In this document: one piece after another, positions 1 to 7,860 of the stretch | How positions within the stretch are numbered: the stretch's first letter is position 1 | Layout of the letters: every line of letters begins with the position of its first letter | DNA from: Paraburkholderia aromaticivorans | GTDB lineage: Bacteria; Pseudomonadota; Gammaproteobacteria; Burkholderiales; Burkholderiaceae | Length of the DNA: 64,000 bases | NCBI RefSeq assembly: GCF_012689525.1 | Contig: NZ_CP051515.1 | Span: forward strand, 1,736,001-1,800,000 | Direction: 5' to 3' | Translations under genes and position numbers: made by a program | The notes under the pieces: model-generated | The model's input: the letters and a program-made list of their open reading frames with translations, nothing else | Database searches by the model: none | What the model was told of the DNA's origin: nothing

Positions 1-205
1 TCAGAACGATATCGACCTTGAGCACCTTCAAAACGTGGAATAGGCGGTCCATGCTCGCGGATTCGGGCTTTGCCTCGAGTTGGGCGTAGGTCTGCTGGGT
101 GATCCCCAAGCGGCTCGCCACTTGGGCCTGCGTGAGTCCGGCGGCCTTGCGGAAGCCGACAAGAATGGGCCGCAACTGGCGAGGGGTTTTAACGGGATAG
201 TCCAC
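1..205 (-). CDS. HipB-like XRE-family antitoxin/regulator, 3' end cut by window edge
   Basis: A leftward reading frame opens at a GTG (codon complement at 203-205) and is still open at base 1, so the gene continues outside the window. The visible 68 residues form a lambda-repressor-type helix-turn-helix: the segment around AGLTQAQVASRLGITQQTYA is followed by LEAKPESASMDRLFHVLKVL, the layout of HipB antitoxins. HipB proteins repress their own operon and neutralise the kinase HipA, whose gene would lie further left and is not visible. The start was chosen because the HTH begins at once after it, although no strong ribosome site is seen. A tandem array of inverted repeats directly upstream supports autoregulation. 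An unrelated small XRE regulator cannot be excluded. Confidence 0.8.
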   Translation of the reverse strand, partial: MDYPVKTPRQLRPILVGFRKAAGLTQAQVASRLGITQQTYAQLEAKPESASMDRLFHVLKVLKVDIVL

Positions 206-214
206 GGTCGACCT

Positions 215-328
215 CGGATAGTCGTGAAAAACAGTAACCAGCCTGTAAATGACAAAAACAGTATATATCCTGTATTCGACAAATACAAAGAATAGCCTGT
301 AAATGGCAAATACAGGAAGTAGCCTGTA
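215..328. promoter_or_regulatory. Tandem 27-bp operator array upstream of the HipB-like gene
   Basis: CCTGTA occurs at 242, 269, 296 and 323, exactly 27 bp apart. The third unit is a perfect inverted repeat, CCTGTA-N9-TACAGG (296-316). The first two units keep the same geometry with imperfect right arms (AACAGT at 257-262, TACAAA at 284-289). A degenerate unit precedes them at 215-241 and shares AACAGT at 230-235. Position and symmetry suggest cooperative binding by the HipB-like protein. Binding itself is inferred. Confidence 0.7.
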
Positions 329-441
329 AAGCTGGCTCATCGGCTGCGCGCGGGTTGAGCCAGGCTCGTCCCCTTGAGGATAGGCCGGGCAAGTGTCATT
401 GTTGACGCGCCAATCCGAGGGTCTTAATGCCATTCTGCCAA

Positions 442-462
442 TTGCATATCGATAGAAATTGG
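442..462 (+). promoter_or_regulatory. Candidate sulfur-starvation promoter motif, copy 1
   Basis: The motif TTGCATATC-N2-TAGAAATTGG lies 69 bp before the ATG of the flavin monooxygenase at 531. The same string recurs at 22289-22309 before a sulfate-binding protein gene and in shortened form at 20962-20977 before the ahpC locus. Recurrence ahead of sulfur genes suggests a shared activator site (CysB/Cbl/SsuR type) or promoter core. The binding protein is not known from sequence. Confidence 0.5.
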
Positions 463-530
463 AAGGCGAGGCACACGGGTAGCGGTAGCATGAGCCTCCC
501 TTCACGTGTCTCTTCCCGCGTATCAAATCG

Positions 531-1592
531 ATGTCAGTCAAATCTCCACGCTTCGGTATCTGGGCGCTCGTGCATGGCAGCCGTGCGGCGCTGCAGGATC
601 CCGCCGAACCGTATGACGCCTCATGGGAGCGCAACAAGGCGCTCGTGCTCGACGCCGAGCGCCTCGGCTACGACTCGGTGCTCGTCGCCCAGCATACGGT
701 CAATCCGCATGACGCCTCGCTCGACCAGCTCGAGGCATGGACGGCATCGGCTGCATTGGCGGCGCTCACGTCGCGCATCGAGATCATTGCGGCCATCAAG
801 CCCTATCTCTATCACCCGGTCGTACTCGCCAAGATGGCTCAGCAAATCGAGCACATTAGTGGCGGGCGCTTTGCGATCAACCTGGTGAACGCATGGAATC
901 GTCCGGAGCTAGAGCGCGCCGGCATCGGCTTTCCGGAACACGATGAACGCTACGTGTACGGCCGCGAATGGATCACGGTCGTCGATGCGCTGTTGCGCGG
1001 CGAAGTGGTGAATCATCACGGCGACAACTTCCGCATCGACGGGTATCAGTTGCGTCCCGCCGATCCGTTTCGCGCGCGTCCGCGGATCTATGTGGGCGGT
1101 GAGTCGGAGCCGGCGCGCGCGCTGGTGGCCGCACACGGCGACGTGTGGTTCATCAACGGTCAACCGCACGACGACGTCGCGCGTCTGATCGCCGACGTGT
1201 CCGCTCGCGCTCGCCCGGTCGGGCAGGACGCTTTGCGTTTTGGCCTGTCGGCTTTCGTGATCGCACGCGAAACACAGGTGCAGGCAGAGGCTCACCTTGA
1301 ACATCTCTTCGCGCTGGCCGAGTTGGACAAGCCGTTGCGGGAGCGGCAGAAAGCCAATATCGATCCGAACGTCGTGATGATCCAGACATTCGCGCAGTCG
1401 CCCCGTGTCGGTTCGAACGGGGGGACTGCCGCAAAACTCGTTGGCGATTACGATACGGTCGCGCGGCGTATTGCCGAGTTTCACCGAGCGGGGATCGAAC
1501 TCTTCATGCTGCAGTTCCAGCCGTTCGAGGCCGACATGCAGCGCTTTGCAGAAGAGGTCGCGCCGCGCGTTCGCCGTCTGCTTTCCGCCTGA
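531..1592 (+). CDS. LLM-class flavin-dependent monooxygenase, SsuD/SfnG-like
   Basis: The 353-residue product is a bacterial-luciferase-like TIM barrel of the type that uses FMNH2 and oxygen to cleave C-S bonds in alkanesulfonates or dialkyl sulfones. Diagnostic features are an early FGIWALVHGS strand, ISGGRFAINLVNAW near residue 110, HDERYVYGREWI near 140, RPRIYVGGESEPAR near 185 and a C-terminal VGDYDTVARRIAEF segment that closes the barrel. Length matches SsuD/SfnG-type enzymes (about 350-380 residues). It runs convergent to an ssu-type importer operon and is preceded by the recurring candidate sulfur motif, so a sulfonate or sulfone substrate is likely. The exact substrate cannot be read from sequence. 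No flavin reductase (SsuE-like) gene was recognised nearby. Confidence 0.85.
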   Translation: MSVKSPRFGIWALVHGSRAALQDPAEPYDASWERNKALVLDAERLGYDSVLVAQHTVNPHDASLDQLEAWTASAALAALTSRIEIIAAIKPYLYHPVVLAKMAQQIEHISGGRFAINLVNAWNRPELERAGIGFPEHDERYVYGREWITVVDALLRGEVVNHHGDNFRIDGYQLRPADPFRARPRIYVGGESEPARALVAAHGDVWFINGQPHDDVARLIADVSARARPVGQDALRFGLSAFVIARETQVQAEAHLEHLFALAELDKPLRERQKANIDPNVVMIQTFAQSPRVGSNGGTAAKLVGDYDTVARRIAEFHRAGIELFMLQFQPFEADMQRFAEEVAPRVRRLLSA

Positions 1593-1624
1593 GCGCGGAG
1601 TATCTCGCTGGCGGCCATCAAGGC

Positions 1625-1646
1625 TCGTCCCCGGCACCAGGGACGA
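1625..1646. terminator. Hairpin between convergent genes
   Basis: TCGTCCC and GGGACGA form a perfect 7-bp stem with an 8-nt loop in the gap between two convergent genes. There is no long T tract, so strength is uncertain. Confidence 0.4.
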
Positions 1647-1658
1647 CGGCGTTCGCGC

Positions 1659-2936
1659 TCAGAAGAACGCGCCTGTGGGCGGAAGACGCCCAGTGAGCAA
1701 GTTCTGGCCGAGCAGGCGCTCCTTGTAAAGTCGTGGATTGTGCGAGGCAATGACCTTGATGTTGCGCCAGTGCCGGTCCATTGCGCCCACACGCGAGACG
1801 ACCGAGCCGGACCCAAGGTCGATCAGCCAACTCGCGATCTGCGGAGCGAGATCGTCGATCACCACTTTGGCTTCTGCCGCCGAAAGCGTAGCGGCAAGTG
1901 TGCTCTCATATTCGTCGCTGGTGCCATAACTGTCCCACGCTCGTTGCAGCGCGCCGACAGCGCGATCGACAGTCGCCTCGGCGCTGGCCGCATACGCGCG
2001 GATACGACCGAGCAACGTCTGCAGGACCGGCTCATCGGTCGGATGCGCGGCTTCGCCATGATAGAAGTTGCGTCCCCGTGCGCGCAGCACCTCTATAGCG
2101 TCCAGAACGATCCGCCGCACGACGCCGGCGATGCAGTTGGTCAGATAAACCTGATGAAACGTATATCCCCACGGCGCGGCTTCCTCAGCCTTCGGCGGAT
2201 CCGGCGGATAAACATGGTCGGAGGGCACGATCACGGCGCGAAACGTCGCCGTGCCTGAGCCTGTCAGGCGCTGGCCGAAGCCCTGCCAGTCGTCGTGGTC
2301 GCTAACCCCTTCGCCCCGGTCGAGCACGTATTGCACCGTCCGGCCGGCACGGCTTTCCACAGCGAGGCCGATAAATGCGTCGTTGTAGAGGTTGCCGGTC
2401 GCATAGACTTTATCTCCGGAGCCGATGTAGGCATGCCGTGTCTCGTCCCATTCGAGCTTGCTCAGCACGCGGATGGGACGAGCGCCGGCCGCCACCACGT
2501 CGCTCTCGGTAAAGCTGAGACCGACTGTCTTGTTCTGTCTGGCCAGGTCGAGGACATGCGCATGGAAGGGATGATCTCGCTGTCTAAGCGACGCTTCGAC
2601 TTGCCACAGATGGTTACGAAAAGCATGGGCGATATTAGAATCGGCCGCTGCAACATCGCGGGCTACGACGAAGAGGTCGGTCAGCGACGCACCTCGTCCT
2701 CCTGCCTCGGTCGGCAGGCGCAGTGCACCGAAGCCCAGCGCCTTGAGCCTCGCGATCTCATCGTATGGCAGACGATGCGTTACTTCCCGCTCGGCGGCAG
2801 TCGACGCGATATCGGCGATGGCCTCCGAAAAGCCGAGGGTTGCGGTCAGTGGCGAGACGAGTTGGGGCCGGCCGCTATCGACGATCGTGGCGTCAGACAT
2901 GCTTACGCCGACCACAGAAAGCTTCGTTGCGGCCAC
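1659..2936 (-). CDS. Acyl-CoA dehydrogenase-fold flavoprotein, DszC/SfnB-like
   Basis: The 425-residue product has the acyl-CoA dehydrogenase fold used by DszC/SfnB-family flavin monooxygenases in sulfur acquisition. Visible parts are the N-terminal helical domain (LPYDEIARLKALGFGALRLP near residue 55), the middle beta domain (VGLSFTESDVVAAG, then GSGDKVYATGNLYNDA), GFGQRLTGSGTATF near 220, and a helical C-terminus with VSRVGAMDRHWRNIKVIASHNP, the flavin/tetramer region of the family. The start is a GTG at 2936 with GAGG about nine bases upstream; an ATG at 2900 is the alternative. It follows the SsuA-like gene by 54 bp on the same strand and is probably the last gene of that operon. A true acyl-CoA dehydrogenase role is unlikely given the context. 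Confidence 0.8.
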   Translation of the reverse strand: MAATKLSVVGVSMSDATIVDSGRPQLVSPLTATLGFSEAIADIASTAAEREVTHRLPYDEIARLKALGFGALRLPTEAGGRGASLTDLFVVARDVAAADSNIAHAFRNHLWQVEASLRQRDHPFHAHVLDLARQNKTVGLSFTESDVVAAGARPIRVLSKLEWDETRHAYIGSGDKVYATGNLYNDAFIGLAVESRAGRTVQYVLDRGEGVSDHDDWQGFGQRLTGSGTATFRAVIVPSDHVYPPDPPKAEEAAPWGYTFHQVYLTNCIAGVVRRIVLDAIEVLRARGRNFYHGEAAHPTDEPVLQTLLGRIRAYAASAEATVDRAVGALQRAWDSYGTSDEYESTLAATLSAAEAKVVIDDLAPQIASWLIDLGSGSVVSRVGAMDRHWRNIKVIASHNPRLYKERLLGQNLLTGRLPPTGAFF

Positions 2937-2990
2937 CGGCCTTCACCTCGACGCCCGGACGAATGTGTCGTGCGATCATCATTTGCCCCA

Positions 2991-3995
2991 TCAAACCTTG
3001 ATGCTGTAATCCGCGACCTTGATTCGCGAGTGGATGATCTTGCGTTCCGCGAGCCAGTCGGCTGCCCGTTGAAGCTGCGAGATGAAAGCGGCGTCGTCGG
3101 GTTCGTGGAATTGATTCACCCGCTTCAGGCCGGCCAGATAATCGCGCACCTGGTTCGGGTATTTGGCTTCTCCCTGTGCGAGTTGCTCGGCTTCGGTAGA
3201 GTGCGTCGACTGCCACGCGCCTTCGACGTAGTACGCATCGATCACTGCGCGAATCAGATCGGAGTTCTCTTCGGTGAACCTTCGGCGCGTCACCAGCGAG
3301 CTGTAATCGATCAGGAAATCGAGGTCGCGTCCCTCGTTGAAGATGTCCTTTGCATCGTTCGAATTACGCGCGATGTCCACCGCCGGTGACCACATCGACC
3401 AGGCATCGACTTTGCCTTGCGCGAACGCCGGAGCGGCATCGGGCGGATTCAGGTAGACAAACTCGACCTTCTCGCGGTCGACGTGGTTCTTTTCCAGCGC
3501 TGCGATCAGCAGGAATTCGCCAAGCCCCGAACGATTGATCGCGACCTTGCGGCCCGCCAGATCGGCAACCGAGTTGATGCCGCTCGATTTCTTCACGATG
3601 ATGGCGGTCGAGCGCGGCGAATAGACATCGAACGCATTGAAGACGATGGGCGACCCGGCCAGCATGGCGGCCAATGCCGGCGTGGTCGATCCCCAGAAGC
3701 CGAAATCCGCACTGCCGCCGACCACGGCCTGAATCGACGGCGCGTGGTTCGGGAACGGACCGATCCATTCGACCTTGATGCCTTTTGCGGCGAGCGTTTT
3801 TTCGAACACGCCGCGTTGCTTGGCGACGTCTGGCAGGCTCCCGTAGCCCCAGCCGATACGAACCGTATCGGTGTTGCGTGTCAGTTTGCGCGGCTCGGCT
3901 GCCCGGGCTGGGAACAGACTGCTGGCGGCGGCACCGGCCAGCAGGCCACCCGCCGCGCGCAGCAGCTGGCGGCGACTCAGCGAAGAATCATTCAT
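2991..3995 (-). CDS. Sulfonate ABC transporter substrate-binding protein, SsuA-like
   Basis: This periplasmic binding protein (334 residues) of the SsuA/TauA/nitrate class captures an aliphatic sulfonate for import. The N-terminus SLSRRQLLRAAGGLLAGAAA is a twin-arginine-type signal followed by a cut near PARAAEP. Typical family segments follow: VRIGWGYGSLPDVAKQRGVF, VVGGSADFGFWGSTTPALA, INSVADLAGRKVAINRSG and VDAWSMWSPAVDIA. It lies 35 bp downstream of the ATP-binding subunit gene and 54 bp upstream of the DszC-like gene, so the order permease, ATPase, binding protein, oxidoreductase fits one transcription unit. Exact ligand is unknown; sulfonate is inferred from family and neighbours. Confidence 0.85.
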   Translation of the reverse strand: MNDSSLSRRQLLRAAGGLLAGAAASSLFPARAAEPRKLTRNTDTVRIGWGYGSLPDVAKQRGVFEKTLAAKGIKVEWIGPFPNHAPSIQAVVGGSADFGFWGSTTPALAAMLAGSPIVFNAFDVYSPRSTAIIVKKSSGINSVADLAGRKVAINRSGLGEFLLIAALEKNHVDREKVEFVYLNPPDAAPAFAQGKVDAWSMWSPAVDIARNSNDAKDIFNEGRDLDFLIDYSSLVTRRRFTEENSDLIRAVIDAYYVEGAWQSTHSTEAEQLAQGEAKYPNQVRDYLAGLKRVNQFHEPDDAAFISQLQRAADWLAERKIIHSRIKVADYSIKV

Positions 3996-4030
3996 TCTTT
4001 TCAGGTCCTTGGAGTAATACAGGAAATCGA

Positions 4031-4810
4031 TCAGTGAGACGGAACGCCCAGTTCTTCGAGCAGCGTGGACCGCAGTTCTTGTGGCGTGCCATTTTTGGGC
4101 CGGAAGGAAGCCGCGATGCGCCCCGAGCGCATGACGAGAATCCTGTCGGCGAGCGTGAGCGCTTCGTCGACGTCATGCGTCACGAGCAGCACGCCCGGGT
4201 GATGGCGGGCAACGAGTTCCTTGACGAGTCCGTGCATCTTGATTCGCGTGAGCGCGTCGAGCGCCGCAAACGGTTCGTCCAGCAGCAGGAGCGCGGGATC
4301 GCGAACGAGAGCGCGCGCCAACGCGACGCGTTGCGCTTGACCGCCCGAGAGATTGCGGGGCCAGTCGCTCTCGCGACCGTCAAGCCCGACTTCGGCCAGG
4401 GCGCGCGCTGCGCCGGCCCGGCCGACCGTTGTTTCATGACCGAGCGCGACGTTTTCCCACAACGTAGCCCAAGGCAGCAACCGAGGCTCCTGGAACACGA
4501 CAGAAGGGCGATCGGGCGCGCGGATCTGCCCGGCGTCAGGCAGATCGAGCCCAGCAAGCGCGCGCAGCAGGGTGGTCTTCCCGCACCCGCTTTCACCTAG
4601 CAGTGCGACGAATTCACCTTTGTGAATATCAAGGTCCAGCGCATCGATGACAACACGCGTGCCATAGCAGCGCCGCAGGCCGCGTACGGATACGCCCAGC
4701 GGGGACTGACTGACTCGATCTTCGATGACGAGTGCCGAAACTTCGGGATCACGGGGCAGTGCGATGCTTCCGCTCACTTTTGCGCTCCTTTGGCGTAATT
4801 CGCGTGCCAT
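4031..4810 (-). CDS. ssuB: Sulfonate ABC transporter ATP-binding protein, SsuB-like
   Basis: The 259-residue ATPase subunit drives sulfonate uptake at the inner membrane. Walker A is GESGCGKTT (residues 72-80), the Q-loop is VVFQEPRLLPW near 105, the ABC signature LSGGQAQRVALARAL begins at 154, Walker B LLLLDEPFAALD begins near 174, and the H-loop is LLVTHDVDEAL. The N-terminal extension of about 35 residues before the ABC fold is typical of betaproteobacterial SsuB. The start overlaps the end of the permease gene by 37 bp, suggesting translational coupling; a shorter start inside the extension is possible. The neighbours are a permease upstream and a binding protein downstream. Confidence 0.88.
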   Translation of the reverse strand: MARELRQRSAKVSGSIALPRDPEVSALVIEDRVSQSPLGVSVRGLRRCYGTRVVIDALDLDIHKGEFVALLGESGCGKTTLLRALAGLDLPDAGQIRAPDRPSVVFQEPRLLPWATLWENVALGHETTVGRAGAARALAEVGLDGRESDWPRNLSGGQAQRVALARALVRDPALLLLDEPFAALDALTRIKMHGLVKELVARHHPGVLLVTHDVDEALTLADRILVMRSGRIAASFRPKNGTPQELRSTLLEELGVPSH

Positions 4811-5613
4811 GAGAGGAAACGGGTTTCAAGCAACCGCACCAGCGCGTCGGCCACGACGCCGATGATCGCGTAGATGATCATGGTCAGCAGAATGACATTG
4901 GTTTGCAGGAATTCGCGGGCATCCATGGCGAGGAAGCCGATGCCCTTTGTCGTCGCGAGTGTTTCAGCGATCACAAGCGCGAGCCAGGCGTGAGCGAGCG
5001 CATAACGTACGCCCGTGAGGATCGACGGCATTGCTCCTGGCAGAATGATCCGTCGCACGATCGCGGTCCAGTCCAGCCCGATGACCTTGGCCAGTTCCAT
5101 CAGCTTCGGATCGATCTGGCGGATGCCCAGCATGGTGTTGATATAGATGGGGAACAGCACCGCGAGCGCGACCAGAAAAATCTTTGCCACCTCGCCCACG
5201 CCGAACCAGACGATGACGAGCGGCAGCATCGCGAGGAAAGGGATGGCGCGCACCATCTGGATCGAACGGTCGAAAAGCGCCTGTGCCAGCGGCGAGAAGC
5301 CGACCGTGATGCCAAGCGCGAGGCCGATCGCTCCGCCGACTATGAAGCCCGCCACGGCACGCAGAAGCGAAACGCCGAGGTGAACGAACAGATCCCCATT
5401 TCTGACCAGATCCAACGCGGTTTCGGCGACACTGCTTGGTGCCGGGAGTACCTGAGGAGCAATCAGTCCAAGACGCGCCGCGGTCTCCCAAAGCACCAGA
5501 ACCACAGCAGGAACGAGCCACGAAAGCCAACTGTAGAGCGCGCCTTTCGAAACACCGGAACTCAGCCATTTCGAAGAGACATAGCTGTTGCGAGAAGAAG
5601 TTACGTCAGCCAT
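4774..5613 (-). CDS. ssuC: Sulfonate ABC transporter permease, SsuC-like
   Basis: This inner-membrane permease (279 residues) belongs to the SsuC/TauC/NrtB class. It has about six hydrophobic segments, starting with LYSWLSWLVPAVVLVLWETA. The cytoplasmic EAA-type loop is MELAKVIGLDWTAIVRRIILPGAMPSILTG (residues about 170-200), which contacts the ATPase. The C-terminus ends in a segment reading VILLTMIIYAIIGVVADALV. It is the first gene of the leftward operon. The 132-bp gap upstream (5614-5745), shared with the end of the amidotransferase gene, is where its promoter should lie, and no strong motif was recognised there. Assignment to sulfonate rather than taurine or nitrate rests on family and neighbours. 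Confidence 0.87.
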   Translation of the reverse strand: MADVTSSRNSYVSSKWLSSGVSKGALYSWLSWLVPAVVLVLWETAARLGLIAPQVLPAPSSVAETALDLVRNGDLFVHLGVSLLRAVAGFIVGGAIGLALGITVGFSPLAQALFDRSIQMVRAIPFLAMLPLVIVWFGVGEVAKIFLVALAVLFPIYINTMLGIRQIDPKLMELAKVIGLDWTAIVRRIILPGAMPSILTGVRYALAHAWLALVIAETLATTKGIGFLAMDAREFLQTNVILLTMIIYAIIGVVADALVRLLETRFLSWHANYAKGAQK

Positions 5614-5745
5614 GTCGGTTCCATATCAGCCATGAAAAAATGCTCAATGTCGGCGCATCGAAGGCGAGCCTTCTATTAGAGGCCGGTTGACATGGCAATG
5701 ACAAACAGTTTTTTATGCTTTGCTTTTCAGTTTCCGCGCGTTGTT

Positions 5746-6612
5746 TCAGGGCAGCGTCGCCAGAACGCAATCGGCCGTTGGGCATGACGCCTCGTGCGCT
5801 GCCCCTGGCGCCGATGCACTAATGTGTTCTGGAACCGGGATAAAGGCTTGTCGCTGCAATGTGCCGCGTGAGAACATCAGGAGGTCGCCCGGGCGGCAGA
5901 TGATCCACTCTTCGTCCGTCAACGGCGTAGTCGCGATCACCGTGGTGCAATCTTCCGGTTTGCCCCGCTCAGCAAAATCGATCGACAGATCCGCATCGAC
6001 GAGTCGTGCGCTGGTGAATGGCCACGTTCGCGTCACATACGCGAGCCGCGTTGAGCAGTAGGCGAACTGCACCTCGCCGTTGGACAGCAGGAAATTGAAC
6101 GTTCCTTTCGGATTGAGGCCTTCTACGATCGCGATAAGTGCGTCGAACACGGCGTCGAACTGGATCGCAGCGCCACGAAAGCGTGCCGCCAATGTATTCA
6201 TCATGCTGCAGAAAACAGCTTCGCTATCCGTGGTTCCGACGGGCGAAAACGGTCCCGCCGCTAACGGCTCAAATGCATTGAGGTCGCCGTTGTGCGCAAA
6301 GACCCATTGCGAGCCCGATAATTCACGCATGAATGGATGGCAGTTCTCCACGCTCGGGCGGCCCTGCGTTGCCTTGCGAATATGAGCGACAACATTGCGC
6401 GACTTCACCGGGTGCGCCTTGACGAATGCGGCGATCGGAGAGGTGTATGCCGGGCGGTCATCGGCAAACAGGCGACATCCCTTTCCCTCATAAAACGCGA
6501 TGCCCCAACCGTCCACGTGGTCGTCCGTCAAACCACCGCGCGCCGCGAAGCCCGTGAAGGAAAAGGTGATGTCGGTAGGCTCGGCCGCATTAAGCGCAAA
6601 GAGTTGACACAT
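5746..6612 (-). CDS. Class II glutamine amidotransferase, YafJ-like
   Basis: The product (288 residues) is an Ntn-hydrolase-type glutaminase domain protein. The mature nucleophile Cys2 follows the initiator Met directly (MCQLFALNA). Further family motifs are GWGIAFYEGKGCRLFADDRP, VVAHIRKATQG near residue 75, the NCHPF and WVFAHNGDL loop near 95-110, and TDSEAVFCSMMNTL near 130. YafJ-type proteins are stand-alone glutaminase domains of unclear physiological role. The gene lies downstream of and in the same direction as an SfnB-like/binding-protein pair, with a 192-bp gap, so it may or may not be in their transcript. Nothing in the sequence identifies the acceptor of the released ammonia. Confidence 0.82.
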   Translation of the reverse strand: MCQLFALNAAEPTDITFSFTGFAARGGLTDDHVDGWGIAFYEGKGCRLFADDRPAYTSPIAAFVKAHPVKSRNVVAHIRKATQGRPSVENCHPFMRELSGSQWVFAHNGDLNAFEPLAAGPFSPVGTTDSEAVFCSMMNTLAARFRGAAIQFDAVFDALIAIVEGLNPKGTFNFLLSNGEVQFAYCSTRLAYVTRTWPFTSARLVDADLSIDFAERGKPEDCTTVIATTPLTDEEWIICRPGDLLMFSRGTLQRQAFIPVPEHISASAPGAAHEASCPTADCVLATLP

Positions 6613-6804
6613 GGACTACAAGGGATGAATTGACAATTGATATTTGGAAATCGAATCGAAATTTAACGTACTGCGTACGGATTGTATCTCCGCGTGAATG
6701 CGGTACAACGCGGATATTCATCCTTATTTAATCTTCGTTGTTCCATATGCTTATGGTTTTTTCTCCTAAGCCGGCGTCATATGTCCTGATCAGGTTTTAA
6801 CCTG

Positions 6805-7764
6805 TCATGATTGAGCCTTCCAGACGATGTCGCGCACATTGACCTTCCTGGGAATGAGGCCTAGAGCGAAGAGCCGGTCTGCGGTGTTCTGTTGCGCGTC
6901 GAGTAGCGACGCGTTCAGTGCTGTTACGTCGAAACTCGCATTCCTGTTTACCGCCGCCATGACGTCGGGCGAGATGCCGGTGGCGACCGAAAGCGTGGTG
7001 GTGACCTCAGCCGGATGAGACTTTGCCCATTCGGCCGCCTCTTTCGAGCCGTCGATGTATTCGCGCACAAGGTCCGGATGCGCTGCGGCAAACGTGCTGT
7101 TCGCCAGCAGGAACCCCGAACTCGGTTTCACATCGCCGCTGTATGCCAGAACGCGCGAAGGTGTATGTCTTTGCGCGATCGTAAAGTAGGGATCCCAGAT
7201 CACCCACGCGTCGATATTGCCGCCTTCATAGGCAAATGCGGCGTCCGCGGCGCCAAGGGAAATGGTATTGATCTCCGACAGTTTCACACCGGACTGCTCC
7301 AGCGCCGCCGCGATCAGATCATGGGAGCTCGAACCTTTTGCGTAGCCCACTTTCCTGCCGCGAAGATCAGCAAGATTGTGGATGCCGGAATCCGCCCTGA
7401 CGAGAATGCCTTCGCTTTTCGGCCCCGAGGGTTGAGCCGCTATGTAGTCGATATGGCCGCCCCCGGCTTGCAGGAAAATGCAGCCCACATTACCGGAGTT
7501 GCCGAAGGAGATCGCACCCAAGTCGAGCGCCTGCAGTAACGTGAGACCCGACGGAAACTCGATCCATTTGACGCGTAAGCCGCGCGGCTCGAAGCGCGTC
7601 TCAAACACTTTGAGCTGCTTTGCGACGAGCGGAATACCGGTTTTCTGGAAGCCAAGCGTGATCGTGTCGGGCTCTGTCGCGAGCGCGCTTGTCATTGGGG
7701 TGATGAAAGTCGAACCGGCAAGCGCTGCGACTCCAGCAGCAAGAAATCGACGACGTCCGGGCAT
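6805..7764 (-). CDS. Sulfonate-type ABC substrate-binding protein
   Basis: A second SsuA-class periplasmic binding protein of 319 residues. The start at 7764 is preferred over 7785 because AGGAG sits eight bases before it and it opens directly into the signal peptide PGRRRFLAAGVAALAG, a twin-arginine-like leader. Family segments are ITLGFQKTGIPLVAKQLKVF, VKWIEFPSGLTLLQALDLG, IHNLADLRGRKVGYAKGSSSHD and IDAWVIWDPYFTIA. No permease or ATPase gene adjoins it, so it either shares the ssuBC machinery at 4.0-5.6 kb or has lost its partners. It follows the SfnB-like gene on the same strand by 96 bp, which points to an organosulfur ligand. Confidence 0.84.
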   Translation of the reverse strand: MPGRRRFLAAGVAALAGSTFITPMTSALATEPDTITLGFQKTGIPLVAKQLKVFETRFEPRGLRVKWIEFPSGLTLLQALDLGAISFGNSGNVGCIFLQAGGGHIDYIAAQPSGPKSEGILVRADSGIHNLADLRGRKVGYAKGSSSHDLIAAALEQSGVKLSEINTISLGAADAAFAYEGGNIDAWVIWDPYFTIAQRHTPSRVLAYSGDVKPSSGFLLANSTFAAAHPDLVREYIDGSKEAAEWAKSHPAEVTTTLSVATGISPDVMAAVNRNASFDVTALNASLLDAQQNTADRLFALGLIPRKVNVRDIVWKAQS

Positions 7765-7860
7765 GCGGATATCTCCTGAGCACAAATTCTGGCGGCGATT
7801 GGTGACCGGTACCGGTTGATGGAATAGCGACCTGAGGCGCGCGAGCAGTTTCGCGTGGGC

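Noticed and set aside
2295..3389. 364-residue rightward frame opposite the DszC-like and ssuA-like genes
   Set aside because: It crosses two well-supported genes on the other strand and shows no domain.
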